In this document: in pieces, positions 26,381 to 34,061 of the stretch
How the letters are laid out: each line of letters begins with the position of its first letter
Numbering within the stretch: the first letter of the stretch is position 1
Assembly: GCF_020035535.1 (NCBI RefSeq)
Contig: NZ_CP083349.1
Location: 4,118,001-4,182,000 of the forward strand
Origin: Ensifer adhaerens
GTDB taxonomy: Bacteria > Pseudomonadota > Alphaproteobacteria > Rhizobiales > Rhizobiaceae
Direction of reading: 5' to 3'
Length of the DNA: 64,000 bases
The notes under the pieces: generated by a model
Told to the model about the DNA's origin: nothing
Database searches by the model: none
The model's input: only the letters and a program-made list of their open reading frames with translations
Position numbers and translations under genes: made by a program

Positions 26381-26836
26381 ATGACTTATGGTGCCGTGAT
26401 GTTGGACGAGATTGACCGACGAATCCTCGACATTCTTGCCGCCAACGCCCGGGTGTCGCTGAAGGAGCTGGCGCAGGAGTCCGGGCTGTCCTCGCCCAGT
26501 GCGGCCGATCGCCTGCGCAAGCTGGAAGAGCGCGGCATTCTCGATGGTTTTACCATCGCGCTTAATCCGGTGAAGGTCGGCTATCCCCTGCAGGCGGTCA
26601 TCCGCGTGCGGCCGATGCCGGGCATGCTGCACATCGTCGAGCGGCTGATCCAGGACACGCCCGAGATCGTCGAATGCGACAAGGTCACCGGCGACGATTG
26701 CTTCATCGCCAAGCTCTTCGTGCGCGACATGGCGCAACTCGACACGATCCTCGACCGCATTGCCGAGAAGGCGCAGACCAACACCTCGATCGTCAAGTCG
26801 TCGCCGGTCAAGCGCCGCCTGCCGCCGCTGGTCTAG
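26381..26836 (+). CDS. Lrp/AsnC family transcriptional regulator
   Basis: 151 residues from ATG 26381; ATG 26399 (MLDEIDRRILDIL) is an alternative. N-terminal winged helix-turn-helix: LDEIDRRILDILAANARVSLKEL, then SGLSSPSAADRLRKLEERGI as the recognition region. The C-terminal RAM domain (VIRVRPMPGMLHIVERLIQ, VTGDDCFIAKLFV) senses amino acids and multimerises. It probably controls its own gene and the divergent DMT exporter/NIPSNAP pair through the inverted repeat between them. Converges on dut. Confidence 0.92.
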   Translation: MTYGAVMLDEIDRRILDILAANARVSLKELAQESGLSSPSAADRLRKLEERGILDGFTIALNPVKVGYPLQAVIRVRPMPGMLHIVERLIQDTPEIVECDKVTGDDCFIAKLFVRDMAQLDTILDRIAEKAQTNTSIVKSSPVKRRLPPLV

Positions 26837-26853
26837 CTGGAGGGATTGGAGGC

Positions 26854-27327
26854 TCAGACCCCGGTCGAGCCGAAGCCGCCGGCGCCGCGGTCCGTCTCGC
26901 TTGCCCCGTCTGCCTCGCTCACCGCGACCTGCGTGACCGGCGCGATCACCATCTGCGCAATGCGCATGCCGCGCTCGATGAGGAAATCTTCATCGCCGAG
27001 ATTGACGAGCAGCACCTTCACTTCGCCGCGATAGTCGCTGTCGATGGTGCCGGGTGTGTTGAGGCAGGTGATGCCGTGCTTGAAGGCAAGGCCCGAGCGC
27101 GGGCGGATCTGCGCTTCGTAGCCAGCGGGGACTTCGAAAATGAAACCTGACGGCACCAGGGCGCGCTTGCCCGGGGTGAGCATGAGCGGCCGGTCGGCGG
27201 GAACGGCGGCGCGCAAATCCATGCCGGCGGCGCCCGCGGTCTCGTAAGCCGGAAGTTCCAGGCCTTCGCCGTGCGGCAGGCGAACGAGGTTGAGGGTCGG
27301 GCGGGATGGGGAAGGGTGCGTGCTCAT
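26854..27327 (-). CDS. dut: dUTP diphosphatase
   Basis: 157 residues from ATG 27327, [17 protein letters not shown]; a longer frame has no ribosome site. All five trimeric dUTPase motifs are present: [41 protein letters not shown] (with the catalytic Asp), [10 protein letters not shown] and the flexible C-terminal [11 protein letters not shown]. Hydrolyses dUTP to dUMP, preventing uracil incorporation. It is divergent from prfC and is not next to coaBC, which lies near 55 kb. Confidence 0.95.
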   Translation of the reverse strand: MSTHPSPSRPTLNLVRLPHGEGLELPAYETAGAAGMDLRAAVPADRPLMLTPGKRALVPSGFIFEVPAGYEAQIRPRSGLAFKHGITCLNTPGTIDSDYRGEVKVLLVNLGDEDFLIERGMRIAQMVIAPVTQVAVSEADGASETDRGAGGFGSTGV

Positions 27328-27418
27328 GCCCGCATAAGCCGGGCCGCGGGCGCCGCGGTCAATTGCATAATCGGGGCCGAGCCTGTAAAGGACGCGGCAA
27401 CTCACAGGATTTTACGAC

Positions 27419-29002
27419 ATGGCTGAAACTCTCGCCGAGGCGGTCTCCCGCCGCCGCACATTTGCGATCATTGCGCACCCGGACGCCGGTAAGACCACGC
27501 TCACCGAAAAGTTGCTGCTGTTCGGTGGCGCCATCCAACTCGCCGGCGAGGTCAAGGCCAAGAAGGATCGCATCCAGACCCGTTCGGACTGGATGAAGAT
27601 CGAGCGCGAGCGCGGCATCTCGGTCGTGACCTCGGTGATGACCTTCGAATATGGCGGCAACGTCTTCAACATTCTCGATACGCCCGGTCACGAAGACTTC
27701 GCCGACGATACCTACCGCACGCTGACGGCGGTGGATGCGGCCGTCATGGTCATCGACGCCGCAAAGGGCATCGAACCGCGCACGCTGAAGCTTTTCGAAG
27801 TCTGCCGCATGCGCGACATTCCGATCATCACCTTCGTCAACAAGATGGACCGCGAGAGCCGCGATCCCTTCGAGATCCTCGACGAGGTCGAGGAGAAGCT
27901 GGCGCTCGACTGCGCGCCGGTCACCTGGCCGATCGGCCGCTCGAAGACCTTCTGCGGCTCCTACCATCTCGCCGACAACACGGTGCGCGGTTCCGACACG
28001 CAGGAAATCCCGACCAAGGTCAACGGCCCGGAAATGGCGGCCCACCGCCTGCCGGAAAATGAGCGCGATGCCTTTACCGAAGAACTGATGCTGGCGATCG
28101 AGGCTTGCAAGCCCTTCGACAAGAAGGCTTTCCTCGAGGGCCATCTGACGCCGGTGTTTTTCGGCTCGGCGCTGCGCAACTTCGGTGTGCGCGATCTCAT
28201 CAATGCGCTCGGCGACATCGCTCCGCCGCCGCGCGACCAGGTCGCGGATATCCGCACGGTGCACGCCACCGACGACAAGATGACGGCCTTCGTCTTCAAG
28301 ATCCAGGCCAACATGGATCCGAACCATCGCGACCGCATCGCCTTTGCCCGCGTCTGCTCCGGCAAGCTCGAGCGCGGCATGAAGGCACGCCTGTCGCGCA
28401 CCGGCAAGCAGCTGGGCCTCAGCGCCCCGCAGTTCTTCTTCGCTTCGCAGCGCCAGCTCGCCGACACGGCTTACGCCGGCGACGTCGTCGGCATCCCGAA
28501 CCATGGTACGCTCCGCATCGGCGACACGCTGACCGAGGGTGAGCCGCTGGTGTTTCAGGGCGTGCCGAACTTCTCGCCGGAAATCCTGCGCCGCGTGCGC
28601 TTGGAAGACGCGATGAAGGCGAAGAAGCTGAAGGAAGCGCTGCAGCAGATGGCCGAAGAGGGCGTCGTGCAGCTGTTCTCGCCGGAAGACGGCTCGCCGG
28701 CCATCGTCGGCGTCGTCGGTGCTCTGCAGCTCGACGTGTTGAAGGAGCGCCTGCAGGCAGAATACGGCCTGCCGGTATCCTTCGAAATGTCGCGCTTCTC
28801 CGTCTGCCGCTGGATTTCCTCCGATCAGCCGGCCGAACTCGACAAGTTCGTCACGGCACGGCGCGGTGACATCGCCCGCGATCTCGACGGCGACCCGGTG
28901 TTCCTCGCACAGGACAGCTTCTCGCTTCGCTATGAGGCGGAGCGCTATCCGGCGATCAAGATGGTTGCGATCAAGGAATATCACGTCGCCAAGGCGGCTT
29001 GA
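27419..29002 (+). CDS. prfC: Peptide chain release factor 3
   Basis: 527 residues, the normal RF3 length. GTPase motifs: G1 AHPDAGKTTLTEKLL (about 19-33), G2 region RERGISVVTSVM, G3 DTPGHEDFADD, G4 NKMD. Domains II and III follow, with the C-terminal MSRFSVCRWISSD and LFLAQDSF-like (here PVFLAQDSFSLRYE) segments typical of RF3 rather than EF-G. It recycles RF1/RF2 after termination. Monocistronic, with a strong GC hairpin right after it. Confidence 0.95.
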   Translation: MAETLAEAVSRRRTFAIIAHPDAGKTTLTEKLLLFGGAIQLAGEVKAKKDRIQTRSDWMKIERERGISVVTSVMTFEYGGNVFNILDTPGHEDFADDTYRTLTAVDAAVMVIDAAKGIEPRTLKLFEVCRMRDIPIITFVNKMDRESRDPFEILDEVEEKLALDCAPVTWPIGRSKTFCGSYHLADNTVRGSDTQEIPTKVNGPEMAAHRLPENERDAFTEELMLAIEACKPFDKKAFLEGHLTPVFFGSALRNFGVRDLINALGDIAPPPRDQVADIRTVHATDDKMTAFVFKIQANMDPNHRDRIAFARVCSGKLERGMKARLSRTGKQLGLSAPQFFFASQRQLADTAYAGDVVGIPNHGTLRIGDTLTEGEPLVFQGVPNFSPEILRRVRLEDAMKAKKLKEALQQMAEEGVVQLFSPEDGSPAIVGVVGALQLDVLKERLQAEYGLPVSFEMSRFSVCRWISSDQPAELDKFVTARRGDIARDLDGDPVFLAQDSFSLRYEAERYPAIKMVAIKEYHVAKAA

Positions 29003-29013
29003 TCGATTTCCCT

Positions 29014-29041
29014 CCGGCCGGTGCCCAACGGCGCCGGCCGG
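29014..29041 (+). terminator. Strong hairpin after prfC
   Basis: CCGGCCGGTGCC, loop CAAC, GGCGCCGGCCGG makes a 12-pair stem 11 bases after the stop. It lacks a T run, so it may protect the 3' end or stop transcription weakly. It can act on both strands. Confidence 0.45.
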
Positions 29042-29078
29042 CATCTCGGCGCTGATGCGCCGTATCTGAGCGATTCCC

Positions 29079-29804
29079 CTATATCGAAAAATCGAAACGC
29101 GGCGACGAACGATCGAGCATGGCCGTGCTCGGGCGATCGCCCCAGGCTGCGGCGATCGCCTCCGAAAGCGTGGCGATCAACCGCGTGACATCTTCTCGCG
29201 CCGTCCCGTGCAGGGCTTCGGCAACGATCAGCGCATGGGTCGTTTGAGGTCGGATCGCCGAGCGGCCGCTCTGCCGGTTGGTCCAGCGCCGGGCATGCGC
29301 CCGCCCTTCGCCATCCGCAAAGATCACTTCGCCGGCCTCCGGGTTTTCGGTCTCTCCTGCGAACGTCAGATAGGTCTCGTTGCCGGAAGCCCGGCGAACA
29401 TGCAGATAGCCGCTGACATGGGCCAGATCGAAGACGGCGATCGGGATCGCGAAGGCGAGAGAGCTGGCGTTGCAGAGGTCGATCAACGGATGGATCGCCG
29501 GCAAGCGGCCTTCCTTCCGGAAGCGCCGGAGTAGTGCCTCGGAAGCCGAGCGATACTGTGTCGGTTTCAGTCTCATCCTGGCAAAGGTCCGGCGCCAGGC
29601 GTGGATTTCCGGCAGGTCGCTCTCCGAGCCGGTGCCGCAGCGGTCGTTTGCTATTCCCAGCAAACTGCGAACTTCGGCTTCGACCGAAACATTGCTGCGT
29701 ATGCCGTCCGTGAACAGCGCGCCGGCGCTGAGTTCCGGGAAGTCGCGCCAGATATCGTCTGCGTGTTGGAAGTGCATGAGGAGCCTCGAAATGGATACAT
29801 TCAT
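29079..29804 (-). CDS. B3/B4 tRNA-binding domain protein
   Basis: 241 residues. The core resembles the B3/B4 editing domain of the phenylalanyl-tRNA synthetase beta chain as a free-standing protein: WRDFPELSAGALFTDG, the central AIHPLIDLCNASSLAFAIPI, and GEVIFADGEGRAHARRW with NRQSGRSAI. Stand-alone relatives may hydrolyse mischarged aminoacyl-tRNA or handle amino acids; their role is not well known. Six bases after an EamA exporter gene and near an AraC regulator on the same strand, pointing to a regulated detoxification unit. Confidence 0.82.
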   Translation of the reverse strand: MNVSISRLLMHFQHADDIWRDFPELSAGALFTDGIRSNVSVEAEVRSLLGIANDRCGTGSESDLPEIHAWRRTFARMRLKPTQYRSASEALLRRFRKEGRLPAIHPLIDLCNASSLAFAIPIAVFDLAHVSGYLHVRRASGNETYLTFAGETENPEAGEVIFADGEGRAHARRWTNRQSGRSAIRPQTTHALIVAEALHGTAREDVTRLIATLSEAIAAAWGDRPSTAMLDRSSPRFDFSI

Positions 29805-29810
29805 TCTCGT

Positions 29811-30728
29811 TCAAGCCTCCCCGGCGGAAAAGCTGCGTGCCGTCCTTCGGCTGGCAATGATCTGGGGCACGGTCAGGCCGAGAACGGCGCCGAGCACGCA
29901 GCCGATCCCAAGCAGTTGATGGCTGCCAACCGGCTCTCCGAGCAGCAGAAAGGCGAAGATCACCGCCGAGACCGGCGCCAGCGCCGTGAAAACGGAGGCC
30001 TCGGTGCCGCTCACTTTCGCCGATCCTGCATACCAGAGCACGAAGCCGGCAACGGTCGGGATGAGGGCATAGTAGAGGACCGCAAGGATCGCGTTCTTGT
30101 CGATCGCGGCAGTTGCATGTGCCTCGAAGAGGGCGGGGATGAGGGCGACCGCGAAGCCGAGGCCGGTCATCAGTGTCGAGAGCGCCAGGGGCGAGATCTC
30201 TGCCTTCACGCGTTTGTTGAGAAGGATGAACAGACCCTCGCAGATGACGGCGCCGAAAATGAGGGCGATGCCGAGCGGAGAATGGCTTCCGGTCTCGCCG
30301 GGCTTGAAGACGATGGTGAGCACGCCGACAGCGGCGAGCGCGATCGCCGCCAGCATCCGGCGGTCGGGGCGCTCGCCGAGAACGAGGATGGCTATGGCGG
30401 CGGAAACCACCGGCAGGGTGCCGATCACCACGCCGGCATCGGTTGCCGACGTCAGGCTCAGGCCGGCGATCAGCAGGGTGGTGTAGCCGACGCTGCCGGC
30501 GCCCGCCTGCGCAAGAAGGATCAGCCAGTCGCGGCCTTTAAGTTTCGGCCATGACGTCCTGGTGAACCACATCAACAGCAGGAAGAGCGGAAAGGCGATG
30601 GCGAAGCGCAGGGCTGTCGCGGTGAAGGGTGCAAGCCCGGCGGCAATGATCTTGCTGGCGATCACCGTGCTGCCGACGAGGATCATCGCCAGTGAAAGAT
30701 TGAGATAGCCCTGAAATTTTTTCGACAT
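29811..30728 (-). CDS. EamA/DMT family exporter in the B3/B4 operon
   Basis: 305 residues from ATG 30728 (MSKKFQGYLNLSLAMILVGS). About ten helices in two EamA repeats, the second starting near SPLGIALIFGAVICEGLFIL. Likely exports a small metabolite such as an amino acid. Only six bases separate it from the B3/B4 gene downstream, and the AraC regulator is 94 bases upstream on the same strand. All three could share regulation by the AraC protein. Confidence 0.85.
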   Translation of the reverse strand: MSKKFQGYLNLSLAMILVGSTVIASKIIAAGLAPFTATALRFAIAFPLFLLLMWFTRTSWPKLKGRDWLILLAQAGAGSVGYTTLLIAGLSLTSATDAGVVIGTLPVVSAAIAILVLGERPDRRMLAAIALAAVGVLTIVFKPGETGSHSPLGIALIFGAVICEGLFILLNKRVKAEISPLALSTLMTGLGFAVALIPALFEAHATAAIDKNAILAVLYYALIPTVAGFVLWYAGSAKVSGTEASVFTALAPVSAVIFAFLLLGEPVGSHQLLGIGCVLGAVLGLTVPQIIASRRTARSFSAGEA

Positions 30729-30822
30729 GTCCGTTCTCCGTTGCAGCGCCGCGCTTGTCGCTGCGCAGCCCGTGCAGCCATGCGCCCGGAGAGGGTTCGG
30801 GTCTTGAACGGAATTGCGGGTC

Positions 30823-31629
30823 CTACTTTCTGGCCTCGGCATAAAGGCCGGGGGAGAGGCCATACTTGCTGACGAACACCCGTGTCATGTGGCTCTGGTC
30901 GGCGAAGCCGGCGGCAAACGCAGCCTCCGCCAGCGGCGTGCCCTCGTCGATCAGGCGGCGAGCAAGATCGATGCGGCATTGGACGATATAGGCATGCGGT
31001 GTCAGGCCGACCGCACTCGCGAAATTGCGCACCAGTTGAAACCGGCTGAGCCCGGCCTCGGCGGCAAGATCGGCAAGGGTGATCGCGGCTGTCGGATCAT
31101 CGTCGATCATCGTCTTTGCGGCGGTGACCGTTGCCGGTCTTTCGTGGTGCTCCGGCCTGCCGGTGGCAAGAGCGCTCGCAAGCAGCAGCAGAAGCCGCTC
31201 CTCGCGCCGGATCGCCTCGTTCTCTGTTGTCGGGTCTGTGATCGCTGCGAACAGCGCCCGGAACTGATTTGCCGCTTCCGCATCCTTGAAAGCCGGTGAG
31301 GCAAACTCGCCGGCGTCCGAACGGCCCTGGCTGATATCCTTGGCGGCGGCAGCGATGACGGACGGATCGAAATAGAGCATGCGCCACGAGCGGCCGGCAT
31401 CCCCGATCGGCGCGCCGTCATGCACCTCGCCGGGATTGACGGTGATCATGTCGCCGGCGCCGGCTTCCACCACGCCTCGGCCGCTGAGCGATTTCTGGGC
31501 GCCCTGGTAGATGAGGCCAATGCCGAACTGGTCGTGGGTGTGGCGGGCGAAGGAATGGCGCGATTCCGCCTCGACCGCGTCAATACCCGCGGTCGCGCTG
31601 CGCAGCATCCTGAACTGACCCTTTGTCAT
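30823..31629 (-). CDS. AraC family transcriptional regulator
   Basis: 268 residues. The N-terminal cupin-type sensor domain contains HSFARHTHDQFGIGLIYQG and NPGEVHDGAP. The C-terminal double helix-turn-helix runs from about residue 170: ITLADLAAEAGLSRFQLVRNF, then the second helix pair AAFAAGFADQSHMTRVF ending SKYGLSPGLY. The effector is probably a small hydrophilic molecule, likely an amino acid. It is transcribed in the same direction as the exporter and B3/B4 genes, which are its probable targets. Confidence 0.9.
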   Translation of the reverse strand: MTKGQFRMLRSATAGIDAVEAESRHSFARHTHDQFGIGLIYQGAQKSLSGRGVVEAGAGDMITVNPGEVHDGAPIGDAGRSWRMLYFDPSVIAAAAKDISQGRSDAGEFASPAFKDAEAANQFRALFAAITDPTTENEAIRREERLLLLLASALATGRPEHHERPATVTAAKTMIDDDPTAAITLADLAAEAGLSRFQLVRNFASAVGLTPHAYIVQCRIDLARRLIDEGTPLAEAAFAAGFADQSHMTRVFVSKYGLSPGLYAEARK

Positions 31630-31805
31630 CCGTGCGCCGATCCTGTTGCTCGTTGTCCTTTTACATCGTCCGAGCGTCTCCCGCTATCGCCACGGCCTCG
31701 CCCAATCAAATGGCGTTCCGCATAAATTTTGAGCATAATGCTAAAATGTCAAAATATTGTGCAAATCCTGTTGCGAAAAATGCTGCGCCGCATCATGATC
31801 GACGC

Positions 31806-32393
31806 ATGACGCACCGGGACCTCACCATTCTCGTCATTGACGAGAACGCCATCCGCGCCTCGATTATCGAGGAGGGATTGCATGAGGCCGGCCACCGCAA
31901 GGTCACGGTCATTCATGAAGTCCAGGGCATGGCTCGGACCATCGAGACGCTTCGGCCCGATGTCATCGTCATCGATATCGAAAACCCCAACCGCGACATG
32001 ATGGAGCACCTGTTTCAACTGACCCGCACCGTCGGGCGGCCGATCGCCATGTTCGTCGACCGCTCCGATACGGCCTCGATCGAGGCGGCGGTCGAGGCGG
32101 GCGTCTCCGCCTATGTGGTCGACGGGCTGAAGAAGGAGCGCGTCAAGCCGATCCTCGACATGGCCGTCAGCCGCTTCAACGCCTTCAGCCGGCTGCAGCG
32201 CGAGCTCGCCGATGCGAAATCGGCGCTGGAAGAGCGCAAGGTGATCGAGCGCGCCAAGGGCATCCTGATGAAGATGCGTGGTCTCTCCGAGGATGAGGCC
32301 TTCGCGCTCCTGCGTCAGACGGCGATGAACGAAAAGAAGAAGATGTCGGATATCGCGCAGAGCGTGGTGACGGCCGCAGGGCTGCTGATGTGA
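31806..32393 (+). CDS. nasT: Nitrate-responsive antitermination protein NasT (ANTAR)
   Basis: 195 residues from ATG 31806 (MTHRDLTILVIDENAI); longer frames include unlike sequence. A receiver-like domain (residues about 1-125, with DVIVIDIENPNRDM) precedes an ANTAR RNA-binding domain: ERKVIERAKGILMKM, GLSEDEAFALLRQ and AMNEKKKMSDIAQ. In Azotobacter, Paracoccus and Bradyrhizobium NasT binds leader RNA and prevents early termination, and is held inactive by NasS until nitrate or nitrite binds. nasS follows 31 bases later. A target hairpin is visible at 33899. Confidence 0.93.
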   Translation: MTHRDLTILVIDENAIRASIIEEGLHEAGHRKVTVIHEVQGMARTIETLRPDVIVIDIENPNRDMMEHLFQLTRTVGRPIAMFVDRSDTASIEAAVEAGVSAYVVDGLKKERVKPILDMAVSRFNAFSRLQRELADAKSALEERKVIERAKGILMKMRGLSEDEAFALLRQTAMNEKKKMSDIAQSVVTAAGLLM

Positions 32394-32424
32394 ACCGTCG
32401 GAAGGAGAAACCGGAGTGAACATC

Positions 32425-33717
32425 ATGACGACCATCGATAATTCGCGACCTGGCGCGGCGATGGGCGAGGGGGTGCCCGCGCCGGTGAAGCTCGGCGGCG
32501 AAGGCACGCGAACGATCCGCGCCGGCTTCATTCCTCTGGTCGACGCTTCCGTGCTGATCGTGGCGGCGGAGCTCGGCTTTGCCCGCAGGGAAGGGCTGAA
32601 GCTCGATCTCGTCAAGGACGTTTCCTGGGCCAATGTGCGCGACCGGCTCGCCTTTCGTCAGTTCGATATCGCCCACATGCTTTCGCCGATGCCGGTGGCC
32701 GCCATGCTCGGCCTCGGTTCCAATCCCTCGCCGACGATCGCCCCTTTCTCGCTCGGGCGCGGCGGCAATGCGATCACGCTGTCCAACCGGCTTTTCGCGC
32801 GCATGCAGGAGGAGGGTGGTCTTGGCGAGGTTGAGGATGCGCTTGCCCATGCGCGCGCGCTCGCTGCGGTGCTTGCCCGCATGCGTCGGGGCGGCGAGGC
32901 GGCGCCAAGGCTTGGTGTCACCTATCCCTTCTCCTCGCACAATTACGAGGTCCGCTACTGGCTGGCGGCCGGCGGCATCGATCCCGACCGCGACGTCAAG
33001 CTTGTGGTGGTGCCTCCGCCGCTGACTTCGGATGCGTTGGCTGCCGGCGCCATCGACGGTTTCTGCGTCGGCGCCCCCTGGAACATGGTGGCCTCCGAGC
33101 GTGGTCTTGGGCGCATTGTCGCCGCCAAGCAGGATATCTGGCCATCGGCGCCGGAAAAGGTGGTCGGCATGCGACCAGAATGGGCTGAGGGCAACGCCGA
33201 GACCGTATCGCGGCTGCTTGTGGCGCTCGACCAGGCGGCGCGCTGGTGCGATGTGCCTGACAATCGCGGCACGCTTGCCGAATTGCTTGCCACCCCCCGC
33301 TACATTGGCGCCCCGGTCGAAATCATCCGCAGGGTTCTCGCCGGCGAGTTCGCCATTGATGCGGCCGGCAACAGGCGCGTGATCGACGACTATTTCGTTT
33401 TCCATCGCGATCACGCCAACTATCCCCGTTCCGGTCAGGCACTCTGGATCTACAGCCAGATGGTGCGTTGGGGGCAGGTACGGCTGTCACCAGGCATGCA
33501 GGCGCTTGCGGCTGCCGCCTATCGCCCCGACATCTATCGCCAGGCACTCGGCACGGCGGCCGCTCCCGCCGATGCCGATATTCGTATCGAGGGTGACAGA
33601 CCGGGCGAGCGCTTCATGGATGGCCACGTTTTCGATCCCGTTGATATCGAGGCCTATATCCGCTCTTTCCCCGTTCGCGCCTCGATGGCGCACGCTTCGG
33701 TCGAGCTGGAGAGCTGA
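32425..33717 (+). CDS. nasS: Nitrate sensor NasS (NrtA-like, soluble)
   Basis: 430 residues from ATG 32425 with GGAG eight bases upstream; GTG 32416 is an alternative. It is a close relative of nitrate-binding NrtA (AGFIPLVDASVLIVAAELGF, FSSHNYEVRYWLAAGGIDP, FCVGAPWN, GHVFDPVDIEAYI) but has no signal peptide. That matches NasS, a cytoplasmic binding protein that sequesters NasT and releases it when nitrate binds. The gene order nasT-nasS directly before nrtA supports this. An NtrC-like site begins seven bases after its stop. Confidence 0.9.
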   Translation: MTTIDNSRPGAAMGEGVPAPVKLGGEGTRTIRAGFIPLVDASVLIVAAELGFARREGLKLDLVKDVSWANVRDRLAFRQFDIAHMLSPMPVAAMLGLGSNPSPTIAPFSLGRGGNAITLSNRLFARMQEEGGLGEVEDALAHARALAAVLARMRRGGEAAPRLGVTYPFSSHNYEVRYWLAAGGIDPDRDVKLVVVPPPLTSDALAAGAIDGFCVGAPWNMVASERGLGRIVAAKQDIWPSAPEKVVGMRPEWAEGNAETVSRLLVALDQAARWCDVPDNRGTLAELLATPRYIGAPVEIIRRVLAGEFAIDAAGNRRVIDDYFVFHRDHANYPRSGQALWIYSQMVRWGQVRLSPGMQALAAAAYRPDIYRQALGTAAAPADADIRIEGDRPGERFMDGHVFDPVDIEAYIRSFPVRASMAHASVELES

Positions 33718-33723
33718 GCATGG

Positions 33724-33740
33724 CGCACCATGTTTGTGCA
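33724..33740 (+). promoter_or_regulatory. NtrC-type enhancer site upstream of nrtA
   Basis: CGCAC-CATGTTT-GTGCA matches the NtrC palindrome TGCAC-N7-GTGCA with one mismatch. It is about 150 bases upstream of the sigma-54 promoter, a normal enhancer distance. Confidence 0.6.
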
Positions 33741-33871
33741 GAGTCTCGACGCGGAATATGTGCACCGCACAATAATTCAGCAGGCTCTACAATAGGCGCA
33801 TTTATGGGCGCCGCACTCGCATCCGAAAATTACGGTTTTAATTCAAGGCGCTAACTGTCGCGCCGACGAAC

Positions 33872-33887
33872 TGGCACGGCCTTTGCT
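33872..33887 (+). promoter_or_regulatory. Sigma-54 promoter of the nitrate assimilation operon
   Basis: TGGCACG-GCCT-TTGCT matches the -24/-12 consensus TGGCACG-N4-TTGCA/T completely. The predicted start of transcription is close to 33898, right before the leader hairpin. Nitrogen control through NtrC is implied. Confidence 0.85.
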
Positions 33888-33897
33888 TTTCTAGAAA

Positions 33898-34061
33898 TGC
33901 TTCGGTCAACGGCGATCGAAGCGAAATCAAACGCCAGATCGCGTTTGCCGAAGACACCGACGTCGCAAGGTTTTGTTCCCGAGGATTCCTCCCGATCCCG
34001 GACGCAATCACCGAGCGGCGTTTTTTTATGTCCGTTATCCGGCCAGCAGAGGAACCTGCGC
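33898..34061 (+). ncRNA. NasT-responsive leader RNA of nrtA (candidate ANTAR target)
   Basis: About 164 nucleotides from the predicted start to the nrtA ATG. Hairpin P1: stem GCTTCGGTC (33899-33907) with GATCGAAGC (33914-33922), loop AACGGC, which has A at position 1 and G at position 4 as in ANTAR target loops. A second hairpin (CAAACGC 33928-33934 with GCGTTTG 33941-33947) has a six-base loop CAGATC that does not fit the A1/G4 rule. T7 at 34021-34027 would be the terminator tract. The left arm AAACGCC of the second hairpin can alternatively pair with GGCGTTT at 34017-34023, a possible switch. Antitermination by NasT is inferred. Confidence 0.65.

Noticed and set aside
31690..31805. Sigma-54 promoter before nasT
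   Set aside because: No TGGCAC-N5-TTGC match was found; the AT-rich segment fits an ordinary promoter better.
33954..33965. GAC-ACCGAC-GTC as the second ANTAR hairpin
   Set aside because: The loop fits A1/G4, but the stem is only three pairs and does not extend; kept only as a note.
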